Below, piece after piece: positions 7,378-17,096 of a DNA stretch of 64,000 nt. Source of the DNA: Gallaecimonas mangrovi (lineage in GTDB: Bacteria > Pseudomonadota > Gammaproteobacteria > Enterobacterales > Gallaecimonadaceae); the NCBI RefSeq assembly GCF_003367375.1, contig NZ_CP031416.1:3940674-4004673 (forward strand). The letters run 5' to 3'. The translations under genes and the position numbers were made by a program. Numbering within the stretch: position 1 is the stretch's first letter; each line of letters begins with the position of its first letter. The notes beneath the pieces are model-generated. The model had not been told where the DNA came from. It searched no databases and saw nothing but the letters and a program-made list of their open reading frames with translations.

Positions 7378-10300
7378 ATGTTGGCCCGTTTCTTTATCGA
7401 TCGCCCCGTCTTTGCGTGGGTGATTGCGATCATCATCATGATGGCGGGGGTCTTCGCCATCAATACGCTGCCGGTGGCGCAATATCCCGACGTGGCACCA
7501 CCAACCGTTTCCATATCTGCCACCTATACCGGTGCCGATGCCAAAACCGTTGAAAACAGTGTTACCCAGGTACTAGAGCAGCAATTAACCGGTATCGATG
7601 GGCTGCTGTATTTCTCGTCCACCAGTTCTTCGGCCGGCAAGTCTTCCATCAAGGTAACCTTTGAGCAGGGCACCGACCCTGACACCGCCCAGGTACAGGT
7701 GCAAAACCAGGTATCACAGGTGGAATCACGGCTACCCACCTCGGTTCAGTCGCAGGGCATCACCGTTAAAAAGTCGCAAAGTGACTTCTTGATGATCTTT
7801 GCGTTGTACGATTCCACCGACCGCGCCACCTCAAACGATGTGGCCGACTACTTGGCTTCCAACATGCAAGACACCATCGCCCGTCTCGACGGTGTGGGTG
7901 ACGTGCATGTATTTGGAGCCCAGCACGCCATGCGTATCTGGCTGGACCCAACCAAACTGGCCGCCTATGACCTAATGCCTTCCGACATTACCAGCGCTCT
8001 TGAAACACAGAATGCGCAGCTGGCTGCCGGCAGCATTGGTGGCATGCCCACCACCAACGACCAGGAACTTAACGCCACTGTGACTGCCCAGTCGATGCTG
8101 CAAACGCCCGAGCAGTTTCGCAACATCATCGTTAAGCACAACTACAAAGGTGCCGACGTTAAGCTGAGCGATGTGGCCAAGGTCGAAATGGGTAGCGAAA
8201 GCTACAACTCTATTGCCCGCCTTAACGGCCACCCTGCCTCCGGTATGGCCATCATGCTGGCGCCTGGTGCCAACGCGCTTAGCACCGCCGAGCGCGTTAA
8301 ATCCGCCATCGCCAGCATGAAAAAAACACTGCCGGCCGGCTACAAAATTGGTTACCCCAAGGACAGCACCGCCTTTATCAAGGTCTCCATCGAAGAAGTG
8401 GTAAAAACCCTCTTTGAAGCCATCGCGCTGGTGGTGGTGGTGATGTTTGTGTTCTTGCAAAATTGGCGAGCAACGCTTATCCCCGCTATTGCCGTACCGG
8501 TGGTGCTACTGGGAACCTTTGGGGTGCTGTCGGTATTTGGCTACTCCATTAATACCCTCACCATGTTCGGTATGGTGCTATCGATAGGGCTGTTGGTGGA
8601 TGACGCCATCGTGGTGGTGGAAAACGTAGAGCGGGTGATGCGAGAAGAAAAGCTCGACCCGCGCCGCGCCACCATTAAGTCAATGAAGGAGATAAGCTCC
8701 GCCCTGATTGGTATCGCCGTGGTGCTGTCGGCGGTATTCCTGCCGATGGCGTTTTTCGGGGGTTCTACCGGCGTTATTTACCGCCAGTTCTCGATCACCA
8801 TTGTCTCATCGATGGTGCTGTCGGTTATCGTGGCACTGACCTTAAGCCCGACCTTGTGCGCCACGCTGTTAAAGGCCCATGACGCCGACCACACCAACAA
8901 GGGCTTATTCGGCTGGTTTAACCGCACCTTCGACGCCATGCTGGCCAAATACAGTGGCCGGGTCACCAAAGTGGTCCATCAGCCGGTGCGCTGGATGCTG
9001 GTGTACGGCGTTATTGTGGCGCTGCTGGCCATCTTGATGGTGCGGCTGCCTACCGGCTTTTTGCCCACCGAAGACCAAGGCGATGTGATGGTGCAGTTCA
9101 ACCTGCCCACTGGCGCCTCTATCAAACGCTCTATGGCGGTAGCCAAACAGGTTGAAAACTACTTCCTGACCGACGAGAAGAAAAACCTCAACACCCTGTT
9201 CACGCTGTCGGGATTTAGCTTTGGCGGTAACGGTCAAAACGCCGGTATGGCTTTTGTGTCCTTGAAAAACTGGGACCAACGCCCAGGCGAGGAAAACACC
9301 GCTAACGCCGTGGCGATGCGGGCTATGGCCAACTTGAGCAAAATTCGCGATGCCCGGGTTTTTGCAATGACACCGCCAGCCGTACACGGCCTTGGCCAAA
9401 GCGACGGCTTTAGCTTCCAGTTGCTGGCCGCTGCCGGTACCAGCCGTGACAAACTCACCGAGCTAAAAGAGCAGCTCATTAAAGATGCCCGTAAAGATCC
9501 GCTGTTAACCGGTATTCGCGAAGGCACCTTAACCGACACGCCGCAGCTGAAAGTCAACATTGATGACGCCAAAGCATCGGCGTTAGGTCTTAGCCTTTCC
9601 GACGTCACCAGTACCTTGTCTACCGCCTGGGCGGGTAGCTACGTTAACGATTTTCTCGATAACGAACGGGTTAAAAAGGTCTACGTGCAGAGCGAAGCCA
9701 AATACCGATCTTCACCAGACGACCTGAAATATTGGTACGTTCGCGGTACCGACAGCGACGGTGACGATGTCATGACACCGTTCTCGTCCTTTGCTTCAGT
9801 GAAATGGACCTCGGGGCCACAAAGCTTAAGCCGCTTTAATGGCAGCTCTTCTTTTGAGTTGGAAGGGACCGGTAACGGCATCAGTTCCGGCGAAGCCATG
9901 AACGAAATCGCCCGTTTGGCTGACGCCTTGCCAGGTAAGGCCGTTAGCTACGCTTGGAGTGGTTTGTCTTACCAGGAAAAGCTATCCAGTGGCCAAGCCA
10001 CCTTGCTTTACACCATTTCCATTTTGGTGGTGTTCTTGTGTCTGGCCGCCCTTTACGAGAGCTGGACAGTGCCCTTCTCGGTACTGCTGGTGATCCCACT
10101 TGGGGTGATTGGTGCCGCTTTGGCAGCCACCATCCGCGGCCTTGAGAACGACGTTTACTTCCAGGTTGCTCTGCTAACCACCATTGGTTTGTCGTCGAAA
10201 AACGCCATTTTGATCATCGAGTTCGCCGAGGAGGCTTATGAAAACGGTAAATCCGCTTTCGATGCCGCCTTGGAAGCAGCGCGCCTGCGCCTGCGGCCCA

Positions 10301-10515
10301 TTTTGATGACCTCGCTGGCCTTTATCTTCGGTACCTTGCCACTGGCGGTGTCTACCGGCGCCGGTGCCAACAGCCGAATTTCCATCGGCTCTGGCATGGT
10401 GGGCGGCACCTTAACCGCCACCTTGCTGGCCATTTTCCTGGTACCGCTGTTCTTCGTACTGGTCCGCCGTGCCTTCCCAGGCCGCCGACCGGTTTATGAA
10501 GACGATGATATTTAA
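7378..10515 (+). CDS. RND multidrug efflux pump, HAE1 family (AcrB/MexB-like)
   Basis: A 1045-residue inner-membrane proton/drug antiporter, the full family length. The start MLARFFIDRPVFAWVIAI is the typical first membrane helix. The proton-relay pair Asp408-Asp409 is in GLLVDDAIVVVENVERVM. The second membrane block is intact, with SSKNAILIIEFA and RLRPILMTSLAFIFG. The large periplasmic loops are uninterrupted, so the pump should work as a trimer with the adaptor before it and the channel behind it. It exports hydrophobic or amphiphilic compounds in known relatives; the actual range is not inferable here. Confidence 0.95.
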   Translation: MLARFFIDRPVFAWVIAIIIMMAGVFAINTLPVAQYPDVAPPTVSISATYTGADAKTVENSVTQVLEQQLTGIDGLLYFSSTSSSAGKSSIKVTFEQGTDPDTAQVQVQNQVSQVESRLPTSVQSQGITVKKSQSDFLMIFALYDSTDRATSNDVADYLASNMQDTIARLDGVGDVHVFGAQHAMRIWLDPTKLAAYDLMPSDITSALETQNAQLAAGSIGGMPTTNDQELNATVTAQSMLQTPEQFRNIIVKHNYKGADVKLSDVAKVEMGSESYNSIARLNGHPASGMAIMLAPGANALSTAERVKSAIASMKKTLPAGYKIGYPKDSTAFIKVSIEEVVKTLFEAIALVVVVMFVFLQNWRATLIPAIAVPVVLLGTFGVLSVFGYSINTLTMFGMVLSIGLLVDDAIVVVENVERVMREEKLDPRRATIKSMKEISSALIGIAVVLSAVFLPMAFFGGSTGVIYRQFSITIVSSMVLSVIVALTLSPTLCATLLKAHDADHTNKGLFGWFNRTFDAMLAKYSGRVTKVVHQPVRWMLVYGVIVALLAILMVRLPTGFLPTEDQGDVMVQFNLPTGASIKRSMAVAKQVENYFLTDEKKNLNTLFTLSGFSFGGNGQNAGMAFVSLKNWDQRPGEENTANAVAMRAMANLSKIRDARVFAMTPPAVHGLGQSDGFSFQLLAAAGTSRDKLTELKEQLIKDARKDPLLTGIREGTLTDTPQLKVNIDDAKASALGLSLSDVTSTLSTAWAGSYVNDFLDNERVKKVYVQSEAKYRSSPDDLKYWYVRGTDSDGDDVMTPFSSFASVKWTSGPQSLSRFNGSSSFELEGTGNGISSGEAMNEIARLADALPGKAVSYAWSGLSYQEKLSSGQATLLYTISILVVFLCLAALYESWTVPFSVLLVIPLGVIGAALAATIRGLENDVYFQVALLTTIGLSSKNAILIIEFAEEAYENGKSAFDAALEAARLRLRPILMTSLAFIFGTLPLAVSTGAGANSRISIGSGMVGGTLTATLLAIFLVPLFFVLVRRAFPGRRPVYEDDDI

Positions 10516-10527
10516 GAGGAACAGCAG

Positions 10528-11967
10528 ATGACCTTTAAAACACACAAACTGGCTTGTCTCCTCGTTGTTAGCCCGCTGTTTTTAGCGGGCTGTAACCTGG
10601 CGCCCGATTATCAAAAACCTGACGCCGCTATCCCCACAGCGCTGCCCAAAGGCGAAGCCTATGACAAGGCTTACCAACAAGGTGCCAACGGCAAATCCGC
10701 CGCCCAAGTCCCCTGGCAGCACTTTGTGCAAGATACGCGGCTGCAAAAGGTGATAGCGCTGGCTCTGGCCAATAACCGCGACCTGGCACAAACCGTGGCC
10801 GATGTCGCCGCCGCTCGCGCTACCTACAAAGGTGAATACGCTGACCAGTTCCCGGAAATAGACGCCGGTGTTTCGGGTACCCGTGAAAAGAGTAGCGACG
10901 GCCAAATTAGCTCCAGCTACGAGGCCACCCTTGGCCTCAGTAGCTACGAAATTGACTTGTTCGGCAAAGCCCGCAACATGACCAAGATGGAGCTGGAAAC
11001 CTACCTTTCTAGCGCTGAAACCGCCCGCGCCGCCAAAATCACCCTGATTGGCGAAACCGCCACGGCCTGGCTCACTCTGGCCGCCGATAAAAGCTTGTTG
11101 AAGCTGGCGCAAGACACCGCTGCCAGTGCCCAGAAAACCATGGCCATCAGCAAAAAGCGGCTGGAATTGGGGGTAGACTCACGGGTGGACTTAAGCTCGG
11201 CTGAAACCACCTACCAAAGCGCCCGCGCTGATGTTGCCAGCTACCAAACCCAGGTCGCACAGGACATTAACGCCCTGAACCTGCTGGTAGGCCAAAGCCT
11301 GGACGCAGCGCTGCTGCCCGGCAACTTGCCAACCGACGGTGGCTGGCTGGCCCAGGTGCCAGCAGGCATTTCGTCAAAAGTGTTGCTGGAGCGCCCCGAT
11401 GTGTTAGCCGCCGAGCACACCTTAAAAGCGGCCAATGCCGACATAGGCGTGGCCCGCGCCGCTTACTTTCCCACCCTTAGCCTTACCGCCAGCGGCGGCT
11501 TGGCAAGCTCGGCGCTGTCAGACTTGTTTAGTGGCGGCGCCAGCCATATCTGGTCGGTAGCGCCCAGTGCCACCCTGCCCATTTTTGACTGGGGCGCCAA
11601 CAGCGCCGAGGTGGCGTACACCAAGGCCGAGCGCGACAAAGACATTGCCGCCTATCAGTACACGCTGCAAACCGCCTTTCAGGAAACCGCTGACGCCCTG
11701 GCGCGCCGCGGCACCATTGAAGAACAGCTTTCGGCCCAGCGCGCTTTAGTGAGTGCTGCCCAGAAGAGTTATGACCTGTACTTCAAACGCTATAAGGCTG
11801 GCATCGACAGCTTTGAGGACGCGCTCACTTACCAGCGCACCCTTTATAGCGCCCAGCAAACCTTGATAAGTACCCGCCTGACCGAGCTCAGTAACCGGGT
11901 TACCTTATACCGGGTTCTCGGTGGCGGCTTGGCCGGCACCAAAGATGAAAAGCCGGTTAGCCAATAA
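10528..11967 (+). CDS. Outer-membrane efflux channel lipoprotein (OprM/NodT family)
   Basis: A 479-residue outer-membrane factor that forms the exit duct of the RND pump. It has a lipoprotein signal with LAGC followed by NLAPDYQKP, the typical OprM start, and the internal duplication of the TolC fold: two helical-hairpin repeats, seen as ALALANNRDLAQTVADVAAA and LKAANADIGVARAAYFPTLS. It lies 12 bases behind the pump gene with GAGGA before ATG, and a strong terminator follows. The operon adaptor-pump-channel is therefore complete and self-contained. Confidence 0.94.
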   Translation: MTFKTHKLACLLVVSPLFLAGCNLAPDYQKPDAAIPTALPKGEAYDKAYQQGANGKSAAQVPWQHFVQDTRLQKVIALALANNRDLAQTVADVAAARATYKGEYADQFPEIDAGVSGTREKSSDGQISSSYEATLGLSSYEIDLFGKARNMTKMELETYLSSAETARAAKITLIGETATAWLTLAADKSLLKLAQDTAASAQKTMAISKKRLELGVDSRVDLSSAETTYQSARADVASYQTQVAQDINALNLLVGQSLDAALLPGNLPTDGGWLAQVPAGISSKVLLERPDVLAAEHTLKAANADIGVARAAYFPTLSLTASGGLASSALSDLFSGGASHIWSVAPSATLPIFDWGANSAEVAYTKAERDKDIAAYQYTLQTAFQETADALARRGTIEEQLSAQRALVSAAQKSYDLYFKRYKAGIDSFEDALTYQRTLYSAQQTLISTRLTELSNRVTLYRVLGGGLAGTKDEKPVSQ

Positions 11968-11994
11968 AAAAGGCGCCTTGGGCGCCTTTTTTTA
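11966..11994. terminator. Bidirectional terminator between the RND operon and the IclR-type gene
   Basis: A-run, AGGCGCC, loop TTG, GGCGCCT and seven T. The matching A-run upstream gives a T-run on the minus strand, so it can end both convergent transcripts; the IclR-type stop codon lies in the T-run. Confidence 0.9.
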
Positions 11995-12759
11995 TATTTC
12001 ACTGTCATCAAGCTTGGCCAGCTCTGCTGCCGCCTGCTGCAGGTGCGGCACAAATTCGAGCAATTTATCAAAACTCACCCTGAGCGAGGGGGCGTGCACA
12101 TAAAGGCAGGCCACTAAGCGGCCCTGGCCATCCTTTATTGGCACCGAGCAAGCCACCATGCCGTCGATAAACTCTTCGTTATCGGTGCCAATGCCTGATT
12201 TAGCAATCCTATCAAGCTCTTGGTTAAGGGCGTCAAGGTCGGTAATGGTGTTGCGGGTCATCGCGGTTATCGGCAGCACCTCCAGCACTTTTTGGCGTTT
12301 GGCCTTGGTTAGAGACGCCAAATACAGTTTGCCGGATGAGGTACACCACACCGGGGTATGGCTACCTTCAGGCAAGTAAATCTGTAGCGGCCAGTTGGCT
12401 TGCACCCGGTCGTAATAGACCATTTCCAACCCTTGCGGAATGGAGATACCGCAGGTTTCATGCACCTCTGACGCCAAGCGATGCATGATGGCCTGACGGG
12501 CATTTTTGAAACGCTCGGCATGCCAGACCCCCATGCTCAATTGATAAAGGCGGTTACCCGGCTCCCACAGCCCGCGCAGGTTTATTTGTAAAAAATCATC
12601 CTGCTTTAGCTGCGCCAGCAATCGATGCACGCTGGGTTTGGGGATCGCCAAGGCGTGGGAAATATCAGCCGGTGAAAGTGGCGACTGGGCATTGGCGACC
12701 AGTTCAATGATCTCCAGCACCCGGTTAATGGCGGAGCCTTTATCGCGTTTGGTGGTCAA
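11992..12759 (-). CDS. IclR-family transcriptional regulator
   Basis: A 255-residue protein with an N-terminal winged helix (about residues 8-70, SPADISHALAIPKPSVHRLL) and the IclR effector domain (GISIPQGLEMVYYDRV, PVWCTSSGKLYLA, the C-terminal DGMVACSVPIKDGQGRLVAC). It lies directly behind the mmsA-like gene on the same strand but a terminator (12838-12861) separates them. IclR-family proteins usually control nearby carbon-source catabolism, so the permease/dehydrogenase operon beside it is the likely target, with the palindrome at 17097-17113 as a candidate operator. The effector is unknown; a small carboxylate or aldehyde is plausible. Confidence 0.92.
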   Translation of the reverse strand: MTTKRDKGSAINRVLEIIELVANAQSPLSPADISHALAIPKPSVHRLLAQLKQDDFLQINLRGLWEPGNRLYQLSMGVWHAERFKNARQAIMHRLASEVHETCGISIPQGLEMVYYDRVQANWPLQIYLPEGSHTPVWCTSSGKLYLASLTKAKRQKVLEVLPITAMTRNTITDLDALNQELDRIAKSGIGTDNEEFIDGMVACSVPIKDGQGRLVACLYVHAPSLRVSFDKLLEFVPHLQQAAAELAKLDDSEI

Positions 12760-12837
12760 GGGCTTACCTGCAACGGTGAAAGTCGGTTAATGGTCGCGTT
12801 TTCCGCGGTTTGTCGCAAGCAAGCTGTTGCCGGCAAT

Positions 12838-12861
12838 AAAAAAAGCCGCCATCAGGCGGCT
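12838..12861 (-). terminator. Terminator of the permease-dehydrogenase operon
   Basis: On the minus strand AGCCGCC, loop TGAT, GGCGGCT, followed by a T-run (A-run 12838-12844 on the plus strand). It stands 20 bases behind the mmsA-like stop. Confidence 0.85.
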
Positions 12862-12881
12862 AACTCGCGGGGGAGTGCGAT

Positions 12882-14378
12882 TTACTTCATGGTTGGCATC
12901 GCAAACTCAGCGCCTTCACGCACATTGGCCGACGGCCAGCGCTGGGTAATGGTTTTACGGCGCGTGTAAAAACGCGCTCCGTCTGGGCCATAGGCATGCA
13001 GGTCGCCAAACAGGGAACGCTTCCAGCCGCCAAAGCTGTGGTAGGCCACCGGTACCGGTAACGGCACATTGATACCCACCATGCCCACCAGAATGTTGTC
13101 GCTAAAGTAGCGGGCGGCTTCACCGTCGCGGGTATAAATACAGGTGCCATTGCCGTATTCGTGGTCGTTAATAAGCTGCATGGCCTCTTCCATGGTGTTG
13201 ACCCGCACCACTTGCAATACCGGCCCGAAGATCTCGGCCTGGTAGCTGTCCATTGTTGGCGTAACCTTATCAATCAAGGTGGCGCCGACAAAAAAGCCGT
13301 CCTCAAAACCGGGCACTTTTACGCCGCGGCCATCCACCACTACTTTGGCCCCCTGGGCCTCGGCACTGCTGATATGGCCCACCACCTTTTCCTGGTGAGC
13401 CTTGGTGATCACCGGGCCAAAATCATTGTTTTTATCGTGGTAAGCGCCCACTTTCAGGCCTTGCATGCCGGTTTGCATTTTTTCAATCAATGCATCGGCC
13501 GCTGCGTCACCCACGGCCACCGCCACCGACAACGCCATACAGCGCTCGCCCGAGGAGCCAAAGGCGGCGCCCAGTAAGGAGTTCACCACGTTGTCCATGT
13601 CGGCATCGGGCATCACAATGGCGTGATTTTTAGCGCCGCCCAGCGCCTGGCAGCGCTTGCCGTAGCTGCTGGCGGTGGCATAAATGTATTCAGCCACCGG
13701 GGTTGAACCAACAAAGCTAACCGCCTGCACCCGTGGGTCGGTAAGCAGCGTATCCACCGCTTCTTTATCACCGTTAACCAGGTTAAAGACACCGGCTGGC
13801 AGACCGGCTTCGTGCAGCAACTGGCCAATAAAAAGGGTGGCTGATGGGTCACGTTCAGAGGGTTTAAGCACAAAGGTGTTACCGCACACCAGCGCCATCG
13901 GGAACATCCACAGCGGCACCATGACCGGGAAGTTGAAAGGGGTAATGCCAGCCACCACGCCCAGCGGCTGCATTTCGCTCCAGGCATCAATGGCCGGCCC
14001 TACATTCTTGGTAAATTCGCCTTTTAACAGCTCTGGGGCGCCACAGGCATATTCGACGTTCTCGATGCCGCGCTGCAACTCACCGGCGGCGTCATGCACA
14101 ATTTTGCCGTGCTCCTGGCCGATAAGTTCACAGATTTTATCGCTGTGCTGCTCAAGCAGTTCTTTGAAGCGAAACATTACCCGCGCCCGCTTGATAGGCG
14201 GGGTGTTGCGCCAAGCCGGGTAAGCCGCCTGCGCCGCAGCAATAGCCTCTTCCACCGTGGCTTTCGGGGCCAGGGCAACTTGCTTTTCAGCCTGGCCAGT
14301 GGCGGGGTTGAAAATGGCCTGAGTGCGGCTGCCATCAACGCGTACTTGGCCATTAATCAGATGTCCAATGGTGTTCAT
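12882..14378 (-). CDS. mmsA: CoA-acylating methylmalonate-semialdehyde dehydrogenase
   Basis: A 498-residue aldehyde dehydrogenase that converts (methyl)malonate semialdehyde and CoA to propionyl- or acetyl-CoA with NAD. Seen: the cofactor-binding region ITPFNFPVMVPLWMFPMALV, the catalytic Cys280 in FGSSGERCMALS, and the family ending RRKTITQRWPS. Length is normal for MmsA/IolA. It is the last gene of the operon permease, iron-ADH, mmsA, 28 bases behind the alcohol dehydrogenase. The usual valine or inositol catabolic genes are absent, and the partner dehydrogenase suggests a hydroxyacid such as 3-hydroxypropionate as the source of the semialdehyde; that substrate is inferred. Confidence 0.93.
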   Translation of the reverse strand: MNTIGHLINGQVRVDGSRTQAIFNPATGQAEKQVALAPKATVEEAIAAAQAAYPAWRNTPPIKRARVMFRFKELLEQHSDKICELIGQEHGKIVHDAAGELQRGIENVEYACGAPELLKGEFTKNVGPAIDAWSEMQPLGVVAGITPFNFPVMVPLWMFPMALVCGNTFVLKPSERDPSATLFIGQLLHEAGLPAGVFNLVNGDKEAVDTLLTDPRVQAVSFVGSTPVAEYIYATASSYGKRCQALGGAKNHAIVMPDADMDNVVNSLLGAAFGSSGERCMALSVAVAVGDAAADALIEKMQTGMQGLKVGAYHDKNNDFGPVITKAHQEKVVGHISSAEAQGAKVVVDGRGVKVPGFEDGFFVGATLIDKVTPTMDSYQAEIFGPVLQVVRVNTMEEAMQLINDHEYGNGTCIYTRDGEAARYFSDNILVGMVGINVPLPVPVAYHSFGGWKRSLFGDLHAYGPDGARFYTRRKTITQRWPSANVREGAEFAMPTMK

Positions 14379-14405
14379 CAGTATTCTCCTTGGAAGTGGC
14401 GGGCA

Positions 14406-15563
14406 TTAAGCCCAAAGCTGTTCGTAAAGGGCGACAATCTCGTCGGCAGAGGCCACGCGGGGGTTATTCCCGGGCGAACCCGATGCCAAGGCCTGCTCGG
14501 CCATGGTGTGGCGAACCTCAAAAAAGCGGGCCTTTTCAATGCCAAAATCTGCGGGTGTTGGCACCTGGAGCTCACGGTTAATGGCCGCCAATTCAGCAAG
14601 CAATTTGCCATTGGCGGTGGCCGTGTCGTCATCCATGTGGGCAAAGCCCAGCGCCTTAGCACAGTCGGCATAACGTTCTTGGGCGGCGGGGATAGACCAC
14701 GCCGTTACCGCAGGCAGCAGCATGGCGTTAGACAAGCCGTGGGGCACATGAAAAAAGGCGCCAATGGGGCGGCTCATACCATGCACCAGAGCAACAGAAG
14801 CATTGGAAAAGGCAATGCCCGCCAGATTTGCCCCCAGCATCATTGCCGCACGGGCCTTGGCATCATCGCCATGGTGATAAGCGCGGCGCAGGTTGGGGCC
14901 AATCAGCTTCATCGCGGCCAGGGCCTGGCTGTCGCTAAAGGGACTCGCCTTTTTACTGACATAAGCTTCAATGGCGTGGGTCATGGCATCAATACCGGTG
15001 TCAGCGGTGGTGCGCGGCGGCACCGACACTGTCAATTCATAGTCAATCAGTGCCGCAACCGGCATAAAGCCAACACCGCTACACAGCAATTTTTCGTCGG
15101 TGCTTTCATCGGTGATGATGGTAAAGCGAGTCACCTCTGAACCAGTACCGGCAGTGGTGGGAATGGCAATAATTGGCAGCCCGGGTTCGCTGACGACGCG
15201 GGGAAAACGGTAGTCGTTAATGCGGCCACCGTGTTTACCTAAAATGGCAATCGCCTTGGCGCTGTCGATGGGGCTGCCGCCGCCGAGGGCAACGACCGCA
15301 TCAAAATCACCCGCTTTTACCTTATCTACGCCGGCTTGTATCGACGCTGCTGTAGGCTCTGGCACGGTATCGGCGAAGACGTCGCTTTCAATGTGGCTTG
15401 CCGCCAGCAGAGTCTGCAATTTATCCAGATACCCCAGCTTTACCATCATATGGTCGGTGACCAGCAGCGGCTTTTTGCAGCCGAAGGTTGCCAGCAGCGC
15501 TGGCAGTTTTTCAATGGCGCCGGGTCCAACTTCCATTACCCGGGGCAAAATGACAGTGGCCAT
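14406..15563 (-). CDS. Iron-containing alcohol dehydrogenase
   Basis: A 385-residue group III (Fe-type) NAD-dependent alcohol dehydrogenase. Seen: the nucleotide-binding GGGSPIDSAKAIA at about residue 95, ITTAGTGSE-type motif (IPTTAGTGSEVTRF), and the metal ligands Asp and His in TGIDAMTHAIEAY and two His in the segment VHGMSRPIGAFFHVPHG. In a unit with a GntP-type permease and mmsA it probably oxidises a small hydroxy compound to a semialdehyde. Iron ADH plus MmsA is the arrangement of dddB-dddC in DMSP/3-hydroxypropionate catabolism of Marinomonas, which is the closest precedent I know. 1,3-propanediol or 3-hydroxyisobutyrate are alternatives. Confidence 0.9.
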   Translation of the reverse strand: MATVILPRVMEVGPGAIEKLPALLATFGCKKPLLVTDHMMVKLGYLDKLQTLLAASHIESDVFADTVPEPTAASIQAGVDKVKAGDFDAVVALGGGSPIDSAKAIAILGKHGGRINDYRFPRVVSEPGLPIIAIPTTAGTGSEVTRFTIITDESTDEKLLCSGVGFMPVAALIDYELTVSVPPRTTADTGIDAMTHAIEAYVSKKASPFSDSQALAAMKLIGPNLRRAYHHGDDAKARAAMMLGANLAGIAFSNASVALVHGMSRPIGAFFHVPHGLSNAMLLPAVTAWSIPAAQERYADCAKALGFAHMDDDTATANGKLLAELAAINRELQVPTPADFGIEKARFFEVRHTMAEQALASGSPGNNPRVASADEIVALYEQLWA

Positions 15564-15588
15564 AAGGCCCTCCTTATGTTGAATAACG

Positions 15589-16977
15589 TTAGAAAGAACC
15601 GAACCAGCTACCCAGCGCTATCACCACGGCCAACCCGGCCAGGGCCGCCGGAATGGTGACCATAAAGACATCCAAATAAGACTGGCGATGCGTGAGACCG
15701 CAGATAGTCAGTAGGGTGATCACAGCGCCGTTATGGGGCAGGCTATCTAAACCACCCGACGCCATGGCGGCGACCCGATGCAAAAGTTCAGGGGAAATGC
15801 CGGCTTGGTTAGCCAAATGCAGGTAGGTGTCGCCCAAGGTATTCAGGGCAATGCTCATACCGCCGGAAGCAGAGCCGGTGATACCCGCTAACACGTTCAC
15901 TACCACCGCTTCGGAAATCAAAATATTGCCGGGCGACATGTGCAGCATCATTTCCCGCAGCACGGCAAAAGCCGACAACGAGGCGATAACCGAGCCATAA
16001 CCCACTTCAGATGCGGTATTGAAAATAGGTAACAACGAACCCATGGTGCCTTTATTCAAGGTGTTCTTGAGGTTGTCCCAGCGGCGCCAGTTCATCACGA
16101 TAATGGCTAGGCAGGCCAACAGCAGGGCGCTGATAATGGACCAAATGCCCAGCACGGCACTGAGTTCGATATGGCCGAACTTCGCTTCTTTGAGGTAACT
16201 GTTATTCAGTGCGGGGAAAACAGCTTTACTGAAAACGTAATTGCCGATAACCACCACCAAAATCGGTAGCATCGCTACCCACAGCGGCGGCAGTTTTCCA
16301 AGGTCGAAGCCGGCTTGTTCAGTATCGCCATGGTGGCCATAGCCTTCATTGGCAAGCCGCGCTTTACGGGCGCGGAACTCCATCCAGCCCCAACCACAGC
16401 CAAACATCACCATGCCGCCAATAATGCCAAGGCCCGGCGCCGCAAAGGCGTCGGTGCCGAAAAAAGGCATGGGAATGGCATTTTGGATAGCTGGCGTACC
16501 GGGCAAAGCCGTCATGGTAAAGCCCAGTGATCCAATGGCGATGGCGCCCGGTATCAGGCGTTTAGGCACATCGGCTTCACGAAACAGCGCGGCAGCAATA
16601 GGAAATACCGCAAACCCCACCACAAACAGTGATACGCCACCGTAGGTTAAAAGCGCACAAGAAAGGGCGATGGCCAGTATGGCGCGCGTGTCCCCCAACT
16701 TTTTCACCAGGGCATGGGCAATGGCGCGAGCCGAGCCTGAGTCGTCCATGAGCTTGCCAAAAATCGCGCCCAGCAAGAAAAGTGGAAAGTATTTCACAAC
16801 ATAGCCCCCCAGGCCGGTCATGAAAACTTGGGTGTAAGTACCTAATAACTGGTTACCTTCACCACTCATCAGTACTGCCAGTAGTGCCAGTATCGGCGCC
16901 AGGATAAGCACGCTGATGCCGCGGTAGGCCAGATACATCAACAGTCCTAGTGACAGGACAATTCCAAACAAACTCAT
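15589..16977 (-). CDS. GntP-family carboxylate permease
   Basis: A 462-residue inner-membrane protein with about 12 hydrophobic segments and GntP-family features: FPLFLLGAIFGKLMDDSGSA, SCALLTYGGVSLFVVGFAVF, TALPGTPAIQNAIPMPFFGT, and the C-terminal MASGGLDSLPHNGAVITLL. Family members import gluconate, D-serine, hydroxybutyrate and other hydroxyacids. It is the first gene of a leftward operon with iron ADH and mmsA (25 and 27 base gaps), so it probably brings in the substrate those enzymes oxidise. Upstream control is likely through the palindromes at 17097-17113 and 17151-17166. Confidence 0.9.
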   Translation of the reverse strand: MSLFGIVLSLGLLMYLAYRGISVLILAPILALLAVLMSGEGNQLLGTYTQVFMTGLGGYVVKYFPLFLLGAIFGKLMDDSGSARAIAHALVKKLGDTRAILAIALSCALLTYGGVSLFVVGFAVFPIAAALFREADVPKRLIPGAIAIGSLGFTMTALPGTPAIQNAIPMPFFGTDAFAAPGLGIIGGMVMFGCGWGWMEFRARKARLANEGYGHHGDTEQAGFDLGKLPPLWVAMLPILVVVIGNYVFSKAVFPALNNSYLKEAKFGHIELSAVLGIWSIISALLLACLAIIVMNWRRWDNLKNTLNKGTMGSLLPIFNTASEVGYGSVIASLSAFAVLREMMLHMSPGNILISEAVVVNVLAGITGSASGGMSIALNTLGDTYLHLANQAGISPELLHRVAAMASGGLDSLPHNGAVITLLTICGLTHRQSYLDVFMVTIPAALAGLAVVIALGSWFGSF

Positions 16978-17096
16978 TTATTACCCCCAAAGGCAGCTGC
17001 ATGCCTTCTGCTGTTGTTGTTGTTTCCTTGCTGAGGGATGGGGTTCTGTTATTCGAACTCTCTCACCGCCCCGACACTTAACTTAAAATCATTTAT

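Noticed and set aside
6235-11967. Horizontal transfer of the RND operon
   Set aside because: Codon use and base composition match the neighbours; nothing mobile is nearby.
14094-15140. 348-codon plus-strand ORF opposite mmsA and the iron ADH
   Set aside because: It is an antisense shadow of two well-supported genes; its composition (His, Gly, Arg-rich) is typical of such frames.
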